A stretch of 64,000 nt of DNA, taken from assembly GCF_017355875.1 (NCBI RefSeq), contig NZ_JAFEWC010000001.1, positions 744,001 through 808,000 of the forward strand, written 5' to 3'. Shown here piece after piece: positions 24,467 to 32,916 of this stretch. The number at the start of each line of letters is the position of its first letter. Within the stretch, counting starts at the first letter, position 1. The notes under the pieces were generated by a model. The model did not search any database and was not told the DNA's origin. It worked only from the letters and a program-made list of their open reading frames with translations. The position numbers and the translations under genes are program-made. This DNA is from Aridibaculum aurantiacum. GTDB lineage: Bacteria; Bacteroidota; Bacteroidia; Chitinophagales; Chitinophagaceae.

Positions 24467-24711
24467 ATCTGTATGGTTCGTTTACCAAAGTCAGCTGGCT
24501 TATCCTGGTAACCCCACTCTTCATTTTCTGCTAACTCACGTCCTTCGTATTTGCCATGTTTTAAAATGGTATAAGCCATCCAGATAACAAGGAAGGGTGA
24601 TAACAGGAACATGATGCCAAGTATAGGCAATGGTGCATTGTAATGAAATAGTATTACATAAACCAGTAGGTAAGCTGTACCAAATAAGGCAGCAGAAATA
24701 TCTTTTTTCAT
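24457..24711 (-). CDS. small two-helix membrane protein
   Basis: An 84-residue protein of unknown function with two hydrophobic segments (about residues 6-25 and 29-49, separated by a short NAPLPILG turn) and a charged tail of about 30 residues (HGKYEGRELAENEEWGYQDK). It resembles small Bacteroidota membrane proteins of unknown role. It is 27 bases upstream of nothing on its own strand except nadE further away (nadE lies upstream at 26421-24739 and ends 27 bases before this ATG), so it is probably the last gene of the nadE transcript. Its end overlaps the convergent stress-protein gene. Confidence 0.75.
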   Translation of the reverse strand: MKKDISAALFGTAYLLVYVILFHYNAPLPILGIMFLLSPFLVIWMAYTILKHGKYEGRELAENEEWGYQDKPADFGKRTIQIYS

Positions 24712-24738
24712 GATATTTCTGCTTAAAAAATTATTCCA

Positions 24739-26421
24739 TCATGACAGGTATCTTCCTACTATTGGAAGCCTTCTTCCTACGCCAAATGCTTTAGGGCTTA
24801 CCCTGATTATGGGACAGAATTGGTTGCGCTTGTATTCGTTGTTGTTAACCAACTTCAAGATGCGATCGACTAATGCACTGTCAAATCCTAATTCTTTAAT
24901 TTCTTTAGGTCCCTGGCGTCGCTCTATATATTGGTAAAGCACTTCATCCAGGATATGATATTCCGGTAAGCTATCTGCATCTTTTTGGTCTGGCCGTAGT
25001 TCGGCGCTAGGCGCTTTATGAATGATATTGCGCGGAATGATCTCACCATCCCTGTTGATGTATTCTGCCAGTGCATACACTTGTTGTTTATAACAATCAC
25101 CCAATACACCCAAGCCGCCGGCCATATCGCCGTATAAAGTACCATAGCCGGTAGCCAATTCACTTTTGTTGGACGTGTTCAGCAAGATGTATCCAAACTT
25201 GTTGGCCATAGCCATCAGCAGGTTACCGCGGGTACGGCTTTGTATGTTTTCTTCTGCAATGCCAAAAGGCAAATCCTTGAAGTATGGTTGTAGTGTATAA
25301 AGAAATGCTTCATACACCTGGTTTATCTTAATGATGTCGTATGGGTTCTGCAGGTTCTCGCTTAATTGCACCGCATCATTTACTGAATGTTCGGTGCTGT
25401 AAGGTGAAGGCATCAGCACAGCACGCACATTTTCTTTTCCTAGTGCCTCGCATGCAAGTGCAAGTGTTACTGCACTATCAATCCCACCAGACGATCCTAA
25501 AATAGCCTTGGTGAAACCCATCTTTTTGAAATAATCATCAATGCCGCAGATGAGGGCTTTGTGAATGCCTTTGATATTTAATAATGGTTCAAACTTTTTC
25601 GGGTTGGGTTTGATATGGGAAATAGGCTGTATGGTGTCGGCCTCATGTTCTTTTACAGAGCCGTCATCATTTATGGTAACTACTGCAAAAGCCTCCACGA
25701 ATGAAGGAAGGCACTTACTCAGGTTTCCGTCTTTATCAAATACAAGTGAAGCACCATCAAATACAATTTCTGTTTGGCTGCCTACTGCATTGCAATACAC
25801 CACCGGCAGCTTATATTTTACCACGTTTGCCTTTATTACCGACTTCCTTTCTTCTTCATGTATATAATCAAAAGGAGAAGCACTCAGGTTGATCATTATA
25901 TCTGGTTCCTGTTCTACCAGTTTATCCATAGGAGAGAAGCGGTACAATGGATTGTCATCTATGTTCCAGATATCCTCGCATATGGTAATAGCCAGGCGTT
26001 TTCCCTTGAACTCCGCAATGTTCCATTCGTAAGCAGGCTCAAAATACCGGTACTCGTCAAATACATCATAGGTAGGAAGAAGCGTCTTATGCACCTCTGC
26101 TTTGATTTTCTTTTCGTACAACAGGAAAGCCGCATTGAAGAGATCTTTTCCTTCTGCTATAGGATTGCGTGCAGGCGAACCAACCAGTACTCCAATGGTG
26201 TCAGCATGTTCTTTTATGGTGTCAATAGCTTCGTAACACTTATTGATAAAATCATTGAATTCAAGAAAATCGCGGGCAGGATAACCACAAATACACATTT
26301 CACTAAACACCACCAGGTCTGCATTTTGTTGTTTTGCTTCGTTGATAGCGGCTATAATTTTCTCTACATTTTTTTCATAGTTGCCTATGTGGTAGTTCTG
26401 TTGTGCGAGTGCTATTTTCAT
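24739..26421 (-). CDS. nadE: glutamine-dependent NAD+ synthetase NadE
   Basis: NadE amidates deamido-NAD to NAD in the last step of NAD synthesis, using ammonia released from glutamine by its own N-terminal domain. The N-terminal nitrilase fold (about residues 1-265) shows the catalytic triad contexts: Glu in FSEMCICGYP, Lys in HKTLLPTYDVFDEYRYFEP, and Cys in ITICEDIWN. The C-terminal synthetase (about 285-560) has the PP-loop LGSSGGIDSAV and TSNKSELATGYGTLYGD. The 560-residue length fits the shorter bacterial two-domain form. nadC lies about 3 kb away on the same strand. Confidence 0.96.
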   Translation of the reverse strand: MKIALAQQNYHIGNYEKNVEKIIAAINEAKQQNADLVVFSEMCICGYPARDFLEFNDFINKCYEAIDTIKEHADTIGVLVGSPARNPIAEGKDLFNAAFLLYEKKIKAEVHKTLLPTYDVFDEYRYFEPAYEWNIAEFKGKRLAITICEDIWNIDDNPLYRFSPMDKLVEQEPDIMINLSASPFDYIHEEERKSVIKANVVKYKLPVVYCNAVGSQTEIVFDGASLVFDKDGNLSKCLPSFVEAFAVVTINDDGSVKEHEADTIQPISHIKPNPKKFEPLLNIKGIHKALICGIDDYFKKMGFTKAILGSSGGIDSAVTLALACEALGKENVRAVLMPSPYSTEHSVNDAVQLSENLQNPYDIIKINQVYEAFLYTLQPYFKDLPFGIAEENIQSRTRGNLLMAMANKFGYILLNTSNKSELATGYGTLYGDMAGGLGVLGDCYKQQVYALAEYINRDGEIIPRNIIHKAPSAELRPDQKDADSLPEYHILDEVLYQYIERRQGPKEIKELGFDSALVDRILKLVNNNEYKRNQFCPIIRVSPKAFGVGRRLPIVGRYLS

Positions 26422-26451
26422 GATTCAAATTTCAGTATTAAGTTTTACATA

Positions 26452-26475
26452 ACGCCAAAGTTCATGCCTTGGCGT
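26452..26475. promoter_or_regulatory. operator-like inverted repeat between nadE and gldB
   Basis: ACGCCAA (26452-26458) and TTGGCGT (26469-26475) are perfect 7-base arms spaced by ten bases. They lie in the middle of the 68-base gap between the divergent nadE and gldB start codons, directly before a TAATTTG (-7-like) stretch reading toward gldB. This is a typical place and size for a dimeric repressor site. No factor is known. Confidence 0.4.
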
Positions 26476-26489
26476 AATTTGCCCGACTT

Positions 26490-27509
26490 ATGAAGAATAC
26501 AGGAATTGTTTATCTACTGATCCTCCTCATTGTGAGTGCATGCAAAACTAAAAACGCACCCGATGTTTCGCATATAAAAATTGAGCTACAGGTGCAAAGG
26601 TTTGAGCAAGACCTTTTCAATATTGATACCACCAACATTGATGCTTCACTTGACCAGTTGAACCAAAAGTACCCGGGTTTCCTGCAGGATTATGTCTTCA
26701 ATATATTAGGTCTTTCTCCCGAAGCTGACCAGGCTGTGATAGCAAATCAAGTCAATGCTTTTATACGTTCCTACAAGCCACTGAAGGATTCGGCAGATGA
26801 TGTTTTCAGCAAAATGAATACAATCACTGCTGAACTGGAAGAAGGGCTGCGCTATGTGAAGTATTATTTTCCTTCGTACCCAGTACCTAATAAACTTATA
26901 ACGTTCATCGGGCCTATTAATAGTTACGGCAATATTCTTACTGGTAATAATGAACTGGCCGTTGGCCTGCAGATGTATATGGGCAGCAACTACTCGCTGT
27001 ACCAAAGCGAAGCCGGACAACAGTTATATCCTTCATACATCTCCCGCAGGTTCCAGCCGGCTTATATTCCTGTTACTTGTATACGAAATGTTGTGGATGA
27101 TCTGTATCCAGATCGTAGTGCCAGCAGGCCACTGGTAGAACAAATGATTGAAGCTGGCAAAAGAACGTATCTGTTAGACCATTTACTTCCCAATACAGAA
27201 GATACGTTGTTCACCGGCTATACAGCTGCGCAGCTGGAAGGCGCTTATGATAATGAAGCCACCATCTGGAGTTTCTTTATCAACAATGAATTGTTGTTTA
27301 GTATCGATCCAGCAATCACAAAAGATTATATGAATGAATCGCCCAATACACCTGCGCTTGGTCCGCAGTCACCAGGTTTTATTGGCCAGTTTGTTGGTTG
27401 GCAGATCGTAAAAAAATGGATGGAAAAGAACGAGGGTTTTTCTTTGCAAAAATTAATGGAAACGGATCCTAAGTTGATTTTTGAACAAGCAAAGTACAAA
27501 CCGAAGTAG
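26490..27509 (+). CDS. gldB: gliding motility lipoprotein GldB
   Basis: GldB is a lipoprotein required for gliding and type IX function in Flavobacterium; its biochemical role is unclear. The 339-residue protein has a lipoprotein signal (LLIVSAC, Cys at residue 18). DVSHIKIELQVQRFEQDLF and LNQKYPGFLQDYVFNILG follow, as in the family. Later come KYYFPSYPVPNKLITFIGP, the LAVGLQMYMG block and the late WSFFINNELLFSIDP. It stands alone, 7.7 kb from gldKLMN, and is divergent from nadE, which is a common arrangement in Bacteroidota. Confidence 0.92.
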   Translation: MKNTGIVYLLILLIVSACKTKNAPDVSHIKIELQVQRFEQDLFNIDTTNIDASLDQLNQKYPGFLQDYVFNILGLSPEADQAVIANQVNAFIRSYKPLKDSADDVFSKMNTITAELEEGLRYVKYYFPSYPVPNKLITFIGPINSYGNILTGNNELAVGLQMYMGSNYSLYQSEAGQQLYPSYISRRFQPAYIPVTCIRNVVDDLYPDRSASRPLVEQMIEAGKRTYLLDHLLPNTEDTLFTGYTAAQLEGAYDNEATIWSFFINNELLFSIDPAITKDYMNESPNTPALGPQSPGFIGQFVGWQIVKKWMEKNEGFSLQKLMETDPKLIFEQAKYKPK

Positions 27510-27633
27510 GAGGAAAAATTGGAGATTGGATATAAGCGGAACTGTCTTCCAAAGAATAGCATCCAGTGCTGTAAAAGACTAAAATGATTGTAGGTTCTAC
27601 CAATTATCATCTACCAACCAGCGAGTAGAAAAT

Positions 27634-28020
27634 TTAGTTCATTTTAAACGGTACTACCATTTCAAAGGCAGGAATGTTTACTTCAAAAGCCTGTTTGGAG
27701 TTTTGATTTTCCATTACATATTTCCCAAACATTTTGCCCATTTCAGTCTTCAGGTTGCAACCGCTTACGTACTGGAAGTTTTCGCCTGGCTTTAATACTG
27801 GTTGTTGACCAACCACACCTTCACCTTCTACTTCCCTGTATTCGCCATTGCTGTCGAATATATGCCAGTGGCGGCGTTGTAGTTGTACGGCAAAACTATT
27901 ATGGTTTTCTATCGTGATCCGGTAAGCAAACATGAACTCGCTGTTGAGAGGATTGCTGTAATCCGGCTGATAAAAAGTTTCTACACTTATTTGAACTCCT
28001 TCGGAGAGTTTGGAAATCAT
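27634..28020 (-). CDS. apaG: ApaG domain protein
   Basis: ApaG is a small fibronectin-III-like beta-sandwich protein; in E. coli and Salmonella it has been linked to cobalt resistance and magnesium efflux, but its exact function is not settled. The 128 residues match the family end to end: FAYRITIENHNSFAVQLQRR, HWHIFDSNGEYREVEGEGVVG, QQPVLKPGENFQYVSGCNL, and the MGKYVMENQN-like turn. It is encoded alone on the - strand, converging on gldB across 124 bases with no clear terminator. Confidence 0.95.
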   Translation of the reverse strand: MISKLSEGVQISVETFYQPDYSNPLNSEFMFAYRITIENHNSFAVQLQRRHWHIFDSNGEYREVEGEGVVGQQPVLKPGENFQYVSGCNLKTEMGKMFGKYVMENQNSKQAFEVNIPAFEMVVPFKMN

Positions 28021-28366
28021 AAAAGGAGGGTTTTAGTAAAAGTAATCATATTCACTTTTGATAACAAAGCTTGCAAAGACTTTACCATTTAATGTTTACG
28101 ACAACTGCGGCGGGGAAATAATTGCATGGACGACCAGAATAAACTGGATTGAGGGGAGAATGGCTAAAATCGATGGTTGAAGGAAGGTGAAAAAAATTGG
28201 AGTTCCATCAATGATATCAGGGCGGCCAACCACAAGTAACCTTCAAACCATATTAGCTTTGGGATAAAACTCGTAGCAAGGCTCCAATACGCAAAAATTG
28301 TTAACCTTCCATCCTTATACAGCAGTTTATGCTTCCAGGCTTATCTTTACGGAACAACACAAGGAT
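28021..28366. other. intergenic stretch between apaG and a secreted-protein gene
   Basis: About 346 bases without a supported gene. A TATCTTTA at 28342-28349 could be the -7 element of the gene at 28367, but it lacks a TTTG box at the right spacing. I see no repeat or RNA in the rest. Confidence 0.5.
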
Positions 28367-28897
28367 ATGAGATTGATCTTGTCTTTTACTTTACTGTTTG
28401 CTTTCACATTTGCTAATGCTCAAAGTTTTCGTGCACCTGCTTACCGTACCAACCTCGAGAACTTCCGTTTGAATGATAGTACCGTACAGAAGAAGTGGTT
28501 TGTCAGCAGCTATAGTGCTGTAACTGCGAGCTTTATCGGTTTTAGAGGAGGAAGTGCAAGTATAGTTTCTGCACCACTTGGCATGCAGATCAACAGGGTT
28601 TTGGATAAGAATTTCAGTGCATTTGCGGGAGTTGCCATAGTTCCTTCAATGATCACTTTTAACCACGGTTTTTCCTCCGACGCCACAAAAGGGTTTTCGA
28701 ATTCTTTTATGTCAATGAATCCTACTCGTCTGGCTGTTAACCCCGCTGCATATGCAGGTCTATCTTTTACAAATGATGAAAGAACTTTCCAGATTTCAGG
28801 AGGTATAAGTGTACAGCAGCGACCACTTAACATGCCTCTTGGTATGCCACACATGAACTTCCAGAATGGCAACCTATTTGTTCCTAATCGTTTTTAG
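28367..28897 (+). CDS. secreted protein of unknown function, possible small outer-membrane protein
   Basis: A 176-residue protein I do not recognise. It starts MRLILSFTLLFAFTFANAQS, a signal peptide cleaved near residue 19. The mature part is rich in Ser, Phe, Asn, Pro and Met with alternating small and aromatic residues (SVTASFIGFRGGSASIV-type strands, then FQISGGISVQQRPLNMP), compatible with a beta-rich envelope protein. The open frame extends upstream to 28298, but only the ATG at 28367 gives a proper signal peptide. It stands alone, converging on yciH. Confidence 0.75.
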   Translation: MRLILSFTLLFAFTFANAQSFRAPAYRTNLENFRLNDSTVQKKWFVSSYSAVTASFIGFRGGSASIVSAPLGMQINRVLDKNFSAFAGVAIVPSMITFNHGFSSDATKGFSNSFMSMNPTRLAVNPAAYAGLSFTNDERTFQISGGISVQQRPLNMPLGMPHMNFQNGNLFVPNRF

Positions 28898-28925
28898 TTA
28901 GCAAAGCCTGCAGCCGAGAATGGTG

Positions 28926-29270
28926 CTATATCTTTTTTGACTGCTTATAGTCGTTTTTCAGAAGCCACTGTAGAACTTTCTCCCGCTGGTCGCCTTGTAT
29001 GATGGCTTCCCCATCTTTTACACTTCCGCCGGTACCGCAAAAGTTTTTAAGCATCTTTCCCATTTCTTCCAGGTCCTCATCTTTTCCAATGAAACCAGTT
29101 ACCAGCGTAACCGCTTTACCGCCGCGTTGTTTGGTTTCCAGTTTTACACGCAGCTTTTGTTGTGCAGGAGGCAGTGTGTCCTGTGGTTCGTTATCTTCCT
29201 GTTCAAAGGAAAAATTTGGATCAGTACTGTATACAAATCCCCTGTTGTCTGGCTTATTCTTCTTGCTCAT
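28926..29270 (-). CDS. yciH: SUI1/eIF1-like translation factor YciH
   Basis: A 114-residue homologue of eukaryotic initiation factor 1. About 45 hydrophilic residues precede the SUI1 domain (about 50-108): VKLETKQRGGKAVTLVTGF, EEMGKMLKNFCGTGGSVKDG and the EAIIQGDQREKVLQWLL end. The GTGGSVKDG loop is diagnostic. In E. coli, YciH is thought to act in start-site fidelity or stress translation. It is 41 bases downstream of nadC on the same strand and may be co-transcribed. Confidence 0.95.
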   Translation of the reverse strand: MSKKNKPDNRGFVYSTDPNFSFEQEDNEPQDTLPPAQQKLRVKLETKQRGGKAVTLVTGFIGKDEDLEEMGKMLKNFCGTGGSVKDGEAIIQGDQREKVLQWLLKNDYKQSKKI

Positions 29271-29311
29271 CGTTTGTTGATTAAAGGGTTGAAAACAACT
29301 GGTAGTAAAAC

Positions 29312-30169
29312 TTATAGCACTGCTTTCAGGCTTAAATCAAGGCTACGTGCCTGGTGTATGAGTGCACCTATGCTAATAAAATCAACACCCGTACGTGCAT
29401 AATCTTCCAGGTTTTTCAGGTTAATACCTCCACTGGCTTCAGTTTCAAACTTCTTATTTACCAGCTTTACCGCCTGTTCTACCTGTTCTGGCTGAAAATT
29501 GTCAAGCATCACCCTGAAAACTTTACCCTGGCCCACCTCCAGTACTTTTTGTACATCTTCCAGGCTGCGCGTTTCTACTTCTATTTTCAGCCCCGGCTTT
29601 TTTGTCTGCACATACTCATGCGCCTTATTGATAGCTTGTTCTATGCCGCCGGCAAAGTCTATGTGATTGTCTTTCAGCATGATCATGTCGTATAAGGCAT
29701 ACCGGTGATTGGTGCCACCGCCAATTCGTACTGCTTCTTTCTCCAGCAGTCTAAAGTTAGGAGTGGTCTTGCGGGTATCAAGTATCCTAGTGTTATATCC
29801 TTTAATGGTGTCGGTATAAGTTCGGGTGAGGGTGGCAATACCGCTCATGCGTTGCATAATATTCAGCACCAATCTTTCGCACTGCAAAATGGTATGAACA
29901 GCAGCTTCTACTTCAAAAGCAATATCGCCTATAGCCATCATCTTTCCGTCGGAATTGTGCGCGGTAAAAACAGCTCCAGGTTCTACTTGTTTAAAGATCT
30001 TTTCAGCTACTGCCACTCCTGCTAGTACGCCATTCTGCTTCACTTTCAATACCGCCTTACCACGTGCCGATGCCGGTATACAACTTAAAGTAGAGTGATC
30101 TCCATCGCCAATGTCTTCTTGCAGTGCCTCAGTTACCAGGTGCTGCAGCAAATCGTTGTATGATTTCAT
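29312..30169 (-). CDS. nadC: nicotinate-nucleotide pyrophosphorylase (quinolinate phosphoribosyltransferase) NadC
   Basis: NadC converts quinolinate and PRPP to nicotinate mononucleotide in de novo NAD synthesis. The 285 residues align with the type-II PRTase fold. The N-terminal sandwich contains EDIGDGDHST. The barrel holds NIMQRMSGIATLT, DTRKTTPNFRLLEKEAV, GGGTNHRYALYDMIMLKDNH, and the late EASGGINLKNLEDYARTGVD. nadA and nadB are not in the window. A TAnnTTTG element lies about 30 bases upstream. Confidence 0.97.
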   Translation of the reverse strand: MKSYNDLLQHLVTEALQEDIGDGDHSTLSCIPASARGKAVLKVKQNGVLAGVAVAEKIFKQVEPGAVFTAHNSDGKMMAIGDIAFEVEAAVHTILQCERLVLNIMQRMSGIATLTRTYTDTIKGYNTRILDTRKTTPNFRLLEKEAVRIGGGTNHRYALYDMIMLKDNHIDFAGGIEQAINKAHEYVQTKKPGLKIEVETRSLEDVQKVLEVGQGKVFRVMLDNFQPEQVEQAVKLVNKKFETEASGGINLKNLEDYARTGVDFISIGALIHQARSLDLSLKAVL

Positions 30170-30198
30170 AGGGTAAAGCTATTTAAATTTTATACCTG

Positions 30199-30206
30199 CA
30201 AAAGTA
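30199..30206 (-). promoter_or_regulatory. promoter -7 element for nadC
   Basis: Read on the - strand this is TACTTTTG, an exact TAnnTTTG match ending 29 bases before the nadC ATG. No good TTTG box is visible 19-21 bases upstream, where the preceding gene's terminator lies. Confidence 0.55.
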
Positions 30207-30213
30207 GCCGCAC

Positions 30214-30242
30214 AAAAAAGCCCTGCTTGTAAAAGCAAGGCT
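30214..30242 (-). terminator. terminator of the DUF4783 gene
   Basis: On the - strand, AGCCTTGCTT and AAGCAGGGCT form a 10-position stem with one mismatch and a TTAC loop, followed by six Ts. It lies about 20 bases after the stop of the gene at 30264-30641 and just before the nadC promoter. Confidence 0.8.
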
Positions 30243-30263
30243 GAATGTGTAACTAAACCAAAT

Positions 30264-30641
30264 TTATCCGATCCGCACGGTAATGATCTGCGGCCGCCCT
30301 TCTTTATATCGTATCATCATCGAAAGCTTGTAGCCTTCACCACCATTTGTAAGCTTTCCTGCTATGTACATGGTGCCGCTCATTTCTCGCTGCGACGACA
30401 TCTCAAAACCATTAATATTATTTTCGTTGAAAAACGAACGAAGAGCAATACTTGCCTGGTTTTTACCTATGCTCTTTATTTCTTCTTTTTCAGGGAATTT
30501 TAAGTCCAGCATTTTATCAAAATAGTTTGAAACCTGTTCAGCACTACCTGATCTTAGCGCATTGATTAAGCTACTAGCATCTTGTGCTTTAGCAGCAAAA
30601 GCAGTGACTGTTATCAATAATATGAGGAATATCTTTTTCAT
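30264..30641 (-). CDS. secreted DUF4783 protein
   Basis: A 125-residue exported protein matching the DUF4783 family of Bacteroidota. A signal peptide (MKKIFLILLITVTAFAAKAQ) is followed by a compact NTF2-like domain: INALRSGSAEQVSNYFDKML, KNQASIALRSFFNENNINGF, and MSGTMYIAGKLTNGG with YKLSMMIRYKEGRPQIITVR at the end. The function of the family is unknown. It is a single gene between its own terminator and the divergent gpmI. Confidence 0.88.
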   Translation of the reverse strand: MKKIFLILLITVTAFAAKAQDASSLINALRSGSAEQVSNYFDKMLDLKFPEKEEIKSIGKNQASIALRSFFNENNINGFEMSSQREMSGTMYIAGKLTNGGEGYKLSMMIRYKEGRPQIITVRIG

Positions 30642-30773
30642 GTGAATTTCATTTGTTTATACAACGACCAACGTTAGGCTAAAAATATGCCAAACTGGCT
30701 ATTTATTTCTCATCTTAAGGTGATTCTAATCAGGTTCACAAGCAGAAAAGTAGAAATGGCCTAGCTTCGCGGC

Positions 30774-32303
30774 ATGGAAAATAAACGTGTAATCCTGGTC
30801 ATAATGGATGGCTGGGGAATAGGTGGAAGAAAGGATGCCGATGCAATTCAAAATGCCAATGTTCCTTTTGTTTCTTCTTTATACAATTCGTATCCAAATA
30901 CTACCCTTACTACCTGCGGCGAGGCTGTGGGTTTGCCTGAGGGCCAAATGGGAAACAGTGAAGTAGGTCACCTGAACCTGGGCGCAGGCCGCGTGGTTTA
31001 CCAGGAACTGCAGCGAATAAATGTAGCTATCCGTACAGGTGAATTCCAGCAGAATGCTACTTTGCTTAATACTCTACGTTCTTCCAGGCAAAACGGTAAG
31101 CCACTGCACATCATGGGACTTGTGAGCGATGGTGGTGTACACAGTCATATAGAACACCTGAAGGCGCTGCTAACGGTCTGCGCAAATGAAGGTTTACAGG
31201 AAGTATATATTCATGCATTTACAGATGGTCGCGATACAGATCCTCGCGGAGGACTTGGCTACCTGACTGATCTTCAAAAACACATAGACACTACAGTAGG
31301 TAAAATAGCAACTGTATGCGGCAGGTATTATGCTATGGATAGAGACAAGCGTTGGGAGCGTGTGAAGAAGGCTTACGATTGCATGGTAAAAGGTATTGGT
31401 CATACAGCTCCTGGTGGTATAGAAGCTGTACAGCAGTCATACGATCACAACCTGACAGATGAATTTGTAGAACCTACCATTGTTGTAAATGAGGAAAACC
31501 AACCGGTTGCTACTATCAAAAATGGAGATGTGGTTATCTGCTTCAACTATCGTACGGACCGCTGCCGCGAAATATCGGAAGTGCTTACCCAGCAAGACCT
31601 GGTAGAGTACGATATGCAAAAGCTGGATATTGAGTATACCACGATGACCGAGTACGACAAAAGCTTCCGCAATGTCAACATCATTTTTTCTACCGACAAC
31701 CTGAACAATACATTAGGAGAGGTGCTTGCGGCGCATGGTAAAAAACAGATCCGTATTGCTGAAACAGAAAAGTACCCGCATGTTACGTTTTTCTTTAGCG
31801 GCGGCCGCGAAATTCCTTTTGATGGAGAAAGCAGGATATTGATTCCATCTCCTAAAGTAGCTACATACGACCTGCAGCCAGAGATGAGCGCGGTAGAAAT
31901 TACAGACTCTATTGTTCCGGAGCTGGAGGCAAAATCTGCGGATTTTATTTGCCTTAATTATGCAAATGCTGATATGGTTGGGCATACAGGCTATTTTTCT
32001 GCAGCTATAAAAGCGGTAGAAACAGTAGACGCTTGTGTAAAACGCGTAGTTACTGCAGCGCTTGCTAATGATTATACCGTATTCCTCACCGCCGATCATG
32101 GGAATGCTGACTTCATGGTAAATGAAGATGGCTCGCCTAATACGGCACATAGTCTTAATCCTGTTCCATTCTTTATCATCGACAATAATTTTAAAGGAGA
32201 AATAAAAGCTGGAAAATTGGGCGATATTGCACCAACCATTTTAAGCGTCATGAACCTGCCTGTGCCGGCTCAGATGACTGGTGAAATATTAATCAACCAA
32301 TAA
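30774..32303 (+). CDS. gpmI: 2,3-bisphosphoglycerate-independent phosphoglycerate mutase GpmI
   Basis: GpmI interconverts 3- and 2-phosphoglycerate in glycolysis, using two metal ions and a serine. The 509 residues show the alkaline-phosphatase-superfamily layout. MDGWGIG near the start gives a metal-binding Asp. MGNSEVGHLNLGAGRVVYQ carries the catalytic Ser. The inserted phosphotransferase domain has HAFTDGRDTDPRGGLGYL and GRYYAMDRDKRWERV. YANADMVGHTG and LTADHGNADFM complete the metal sites. It starts with ATG and is 6 bases upstream of the haem-binding protein gene. Confidence 0.97.
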   Translation: MENKRVILVIMDGWGIGGRKDADAIQNANVPFVSSLYNSYPNTTLTTCGEAVGLPEGQMGNSEVGHLNLGAGRVVYQELQRINVAIRTGEFQQNATLLNTLRSSRQNGKPLHIMGLVSDGGVHSHIEHLKALLTVCANEGLQEVYIHAFTDGRDTDPRGGLGYLTDLQKHIDTTVGKIATVCGRYYAMDRDKRWERVKKAYDCMVKGIGHTAPGGIEAVQQSYDHNLTDEFVEPTIVVNEENQPVATIKNGDVVICFNYRTDRCREISEVLTQQDLVEYDMQKLDIEYTTMTEYDKSFRNVNIIFSTDNLNNTLGEVLAAHGKKQIRIAETEKYPHVTFFFSGGREIPFDGESRILIPSPKVATYDLQPEMSAVEITDSIVPELEAKSADFICLNYANADMVGHTGYFSAAIKAVETVDACVKRVVTAALANDYTVFLTADHGNADFMVNEDGSPNTAHSLNPVPFFIIDNNFKGEIKAGKLGDIAPTILSVMNLPVPAQMTGEILINQ

Positions 32304-32309
32304 CTATAC

Positions 32310-32804
32310 ATGAAGATTCTGAAGAAGCTACTGCTGGTACTACTGGTGGCCTTTATCATTATCCAGTTTTTCAGGCCTGAGAAAAACATTCAAACCACAC
32401 CCTCTCCTAACGACCTGGTAGCACACTACACGGTGCCCGCCGATGTGCAGAATGTGCTGTACAAGGCTTGTTACGACTGTCATAGCAACCACACTAATTA
32501 CCCGTGGTATGCTAATGTACAGCCGGTAGCATGGTGGCTTGATGATCATATACAGGAAGGTAAAAAAGAACTCAACTTCAGCGAGTTTGCAGGTTACAGG
32601 TTGCGCAGGCAGTACCACAAATTTGAAGAAACTATTGAGCAGGTAAAGGAAGGCGAGATGCCATTGGACTCTTATACTAAACTACATTCTGAAGCTAAGC
32701 TGACGCAGCAGGAGCGCGAACTTCTAGTTAGCTGGGCTGGCAATATGATGGAAAGTATGAGAGCCAAATACCCAATGGATAGCCTGGTAGCACCTAAAAA
32801 ATAA
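32310..32804 (+). CDS. haem-binding domain (CxxCH) membrane-anchored protein
   Basis: A 164-residue protein with one N-terminal hydrophobic helix (about residues 5-20, LLLVLLVAFIIIQFF). A periplasmic haem-binding domain follows, with one c-type haem motif CYDCH near residue 53. HSNHTNYPWYANVQPVAWWL and the HIQEGKKELNFSEF segment are typical of the Haem_bd family common in Bacteroidota. It is co-transcribed with gpmI by spacing (6 bases), although no functional link is evident. Electron transfer or redox sensing is a guess. Confidence 0.9.
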   Translation: MKILKKLLLVLLVAFIIIQFFRPEKNIQTTPSPNDLVAHYTVPADVQNVLYKACYDCHSNHTNYPWYANVQPVAWWLDDHIQEGKKELNFSEFAGYRLRRQYHKFEETIEQVKEGEMPLDSYTKLHSEAKLTQQERELLVSWAGNMMESMRAKYPMDSLVAPKK

Positions 32805-32881
32805 TCTTCATATACGTTCTTCAGAACAGCTGCCTTAAAATTACAGGCTATGGTCGCCAGGTAAGCTGATGAAGCCTGTGC

Positions 32882-32901
32882 AGTGGTAAGACCACTTTTT
32901 T
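32882..32901 (+). terminator. weak terminator after the haem-binding gene
   Basis: AGTGGT-AAG-ACCACT is a 6-bp stem with a three-base loop, followed by six Ts. It lies between the haem-binding gene and the TonB receptor gene. The stem is short. Confidence 0.5.
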
Positions 32902-32916
32902 CATATCATTGTAAGC

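Noticed and set aside
25774-26493. 239-codon open frame opposite nadE
   Set aside because: It is entirely antisense to the well-supported nadE gene and has a Cys/Phe/Tyr-rich composition typical of a shadow frame.
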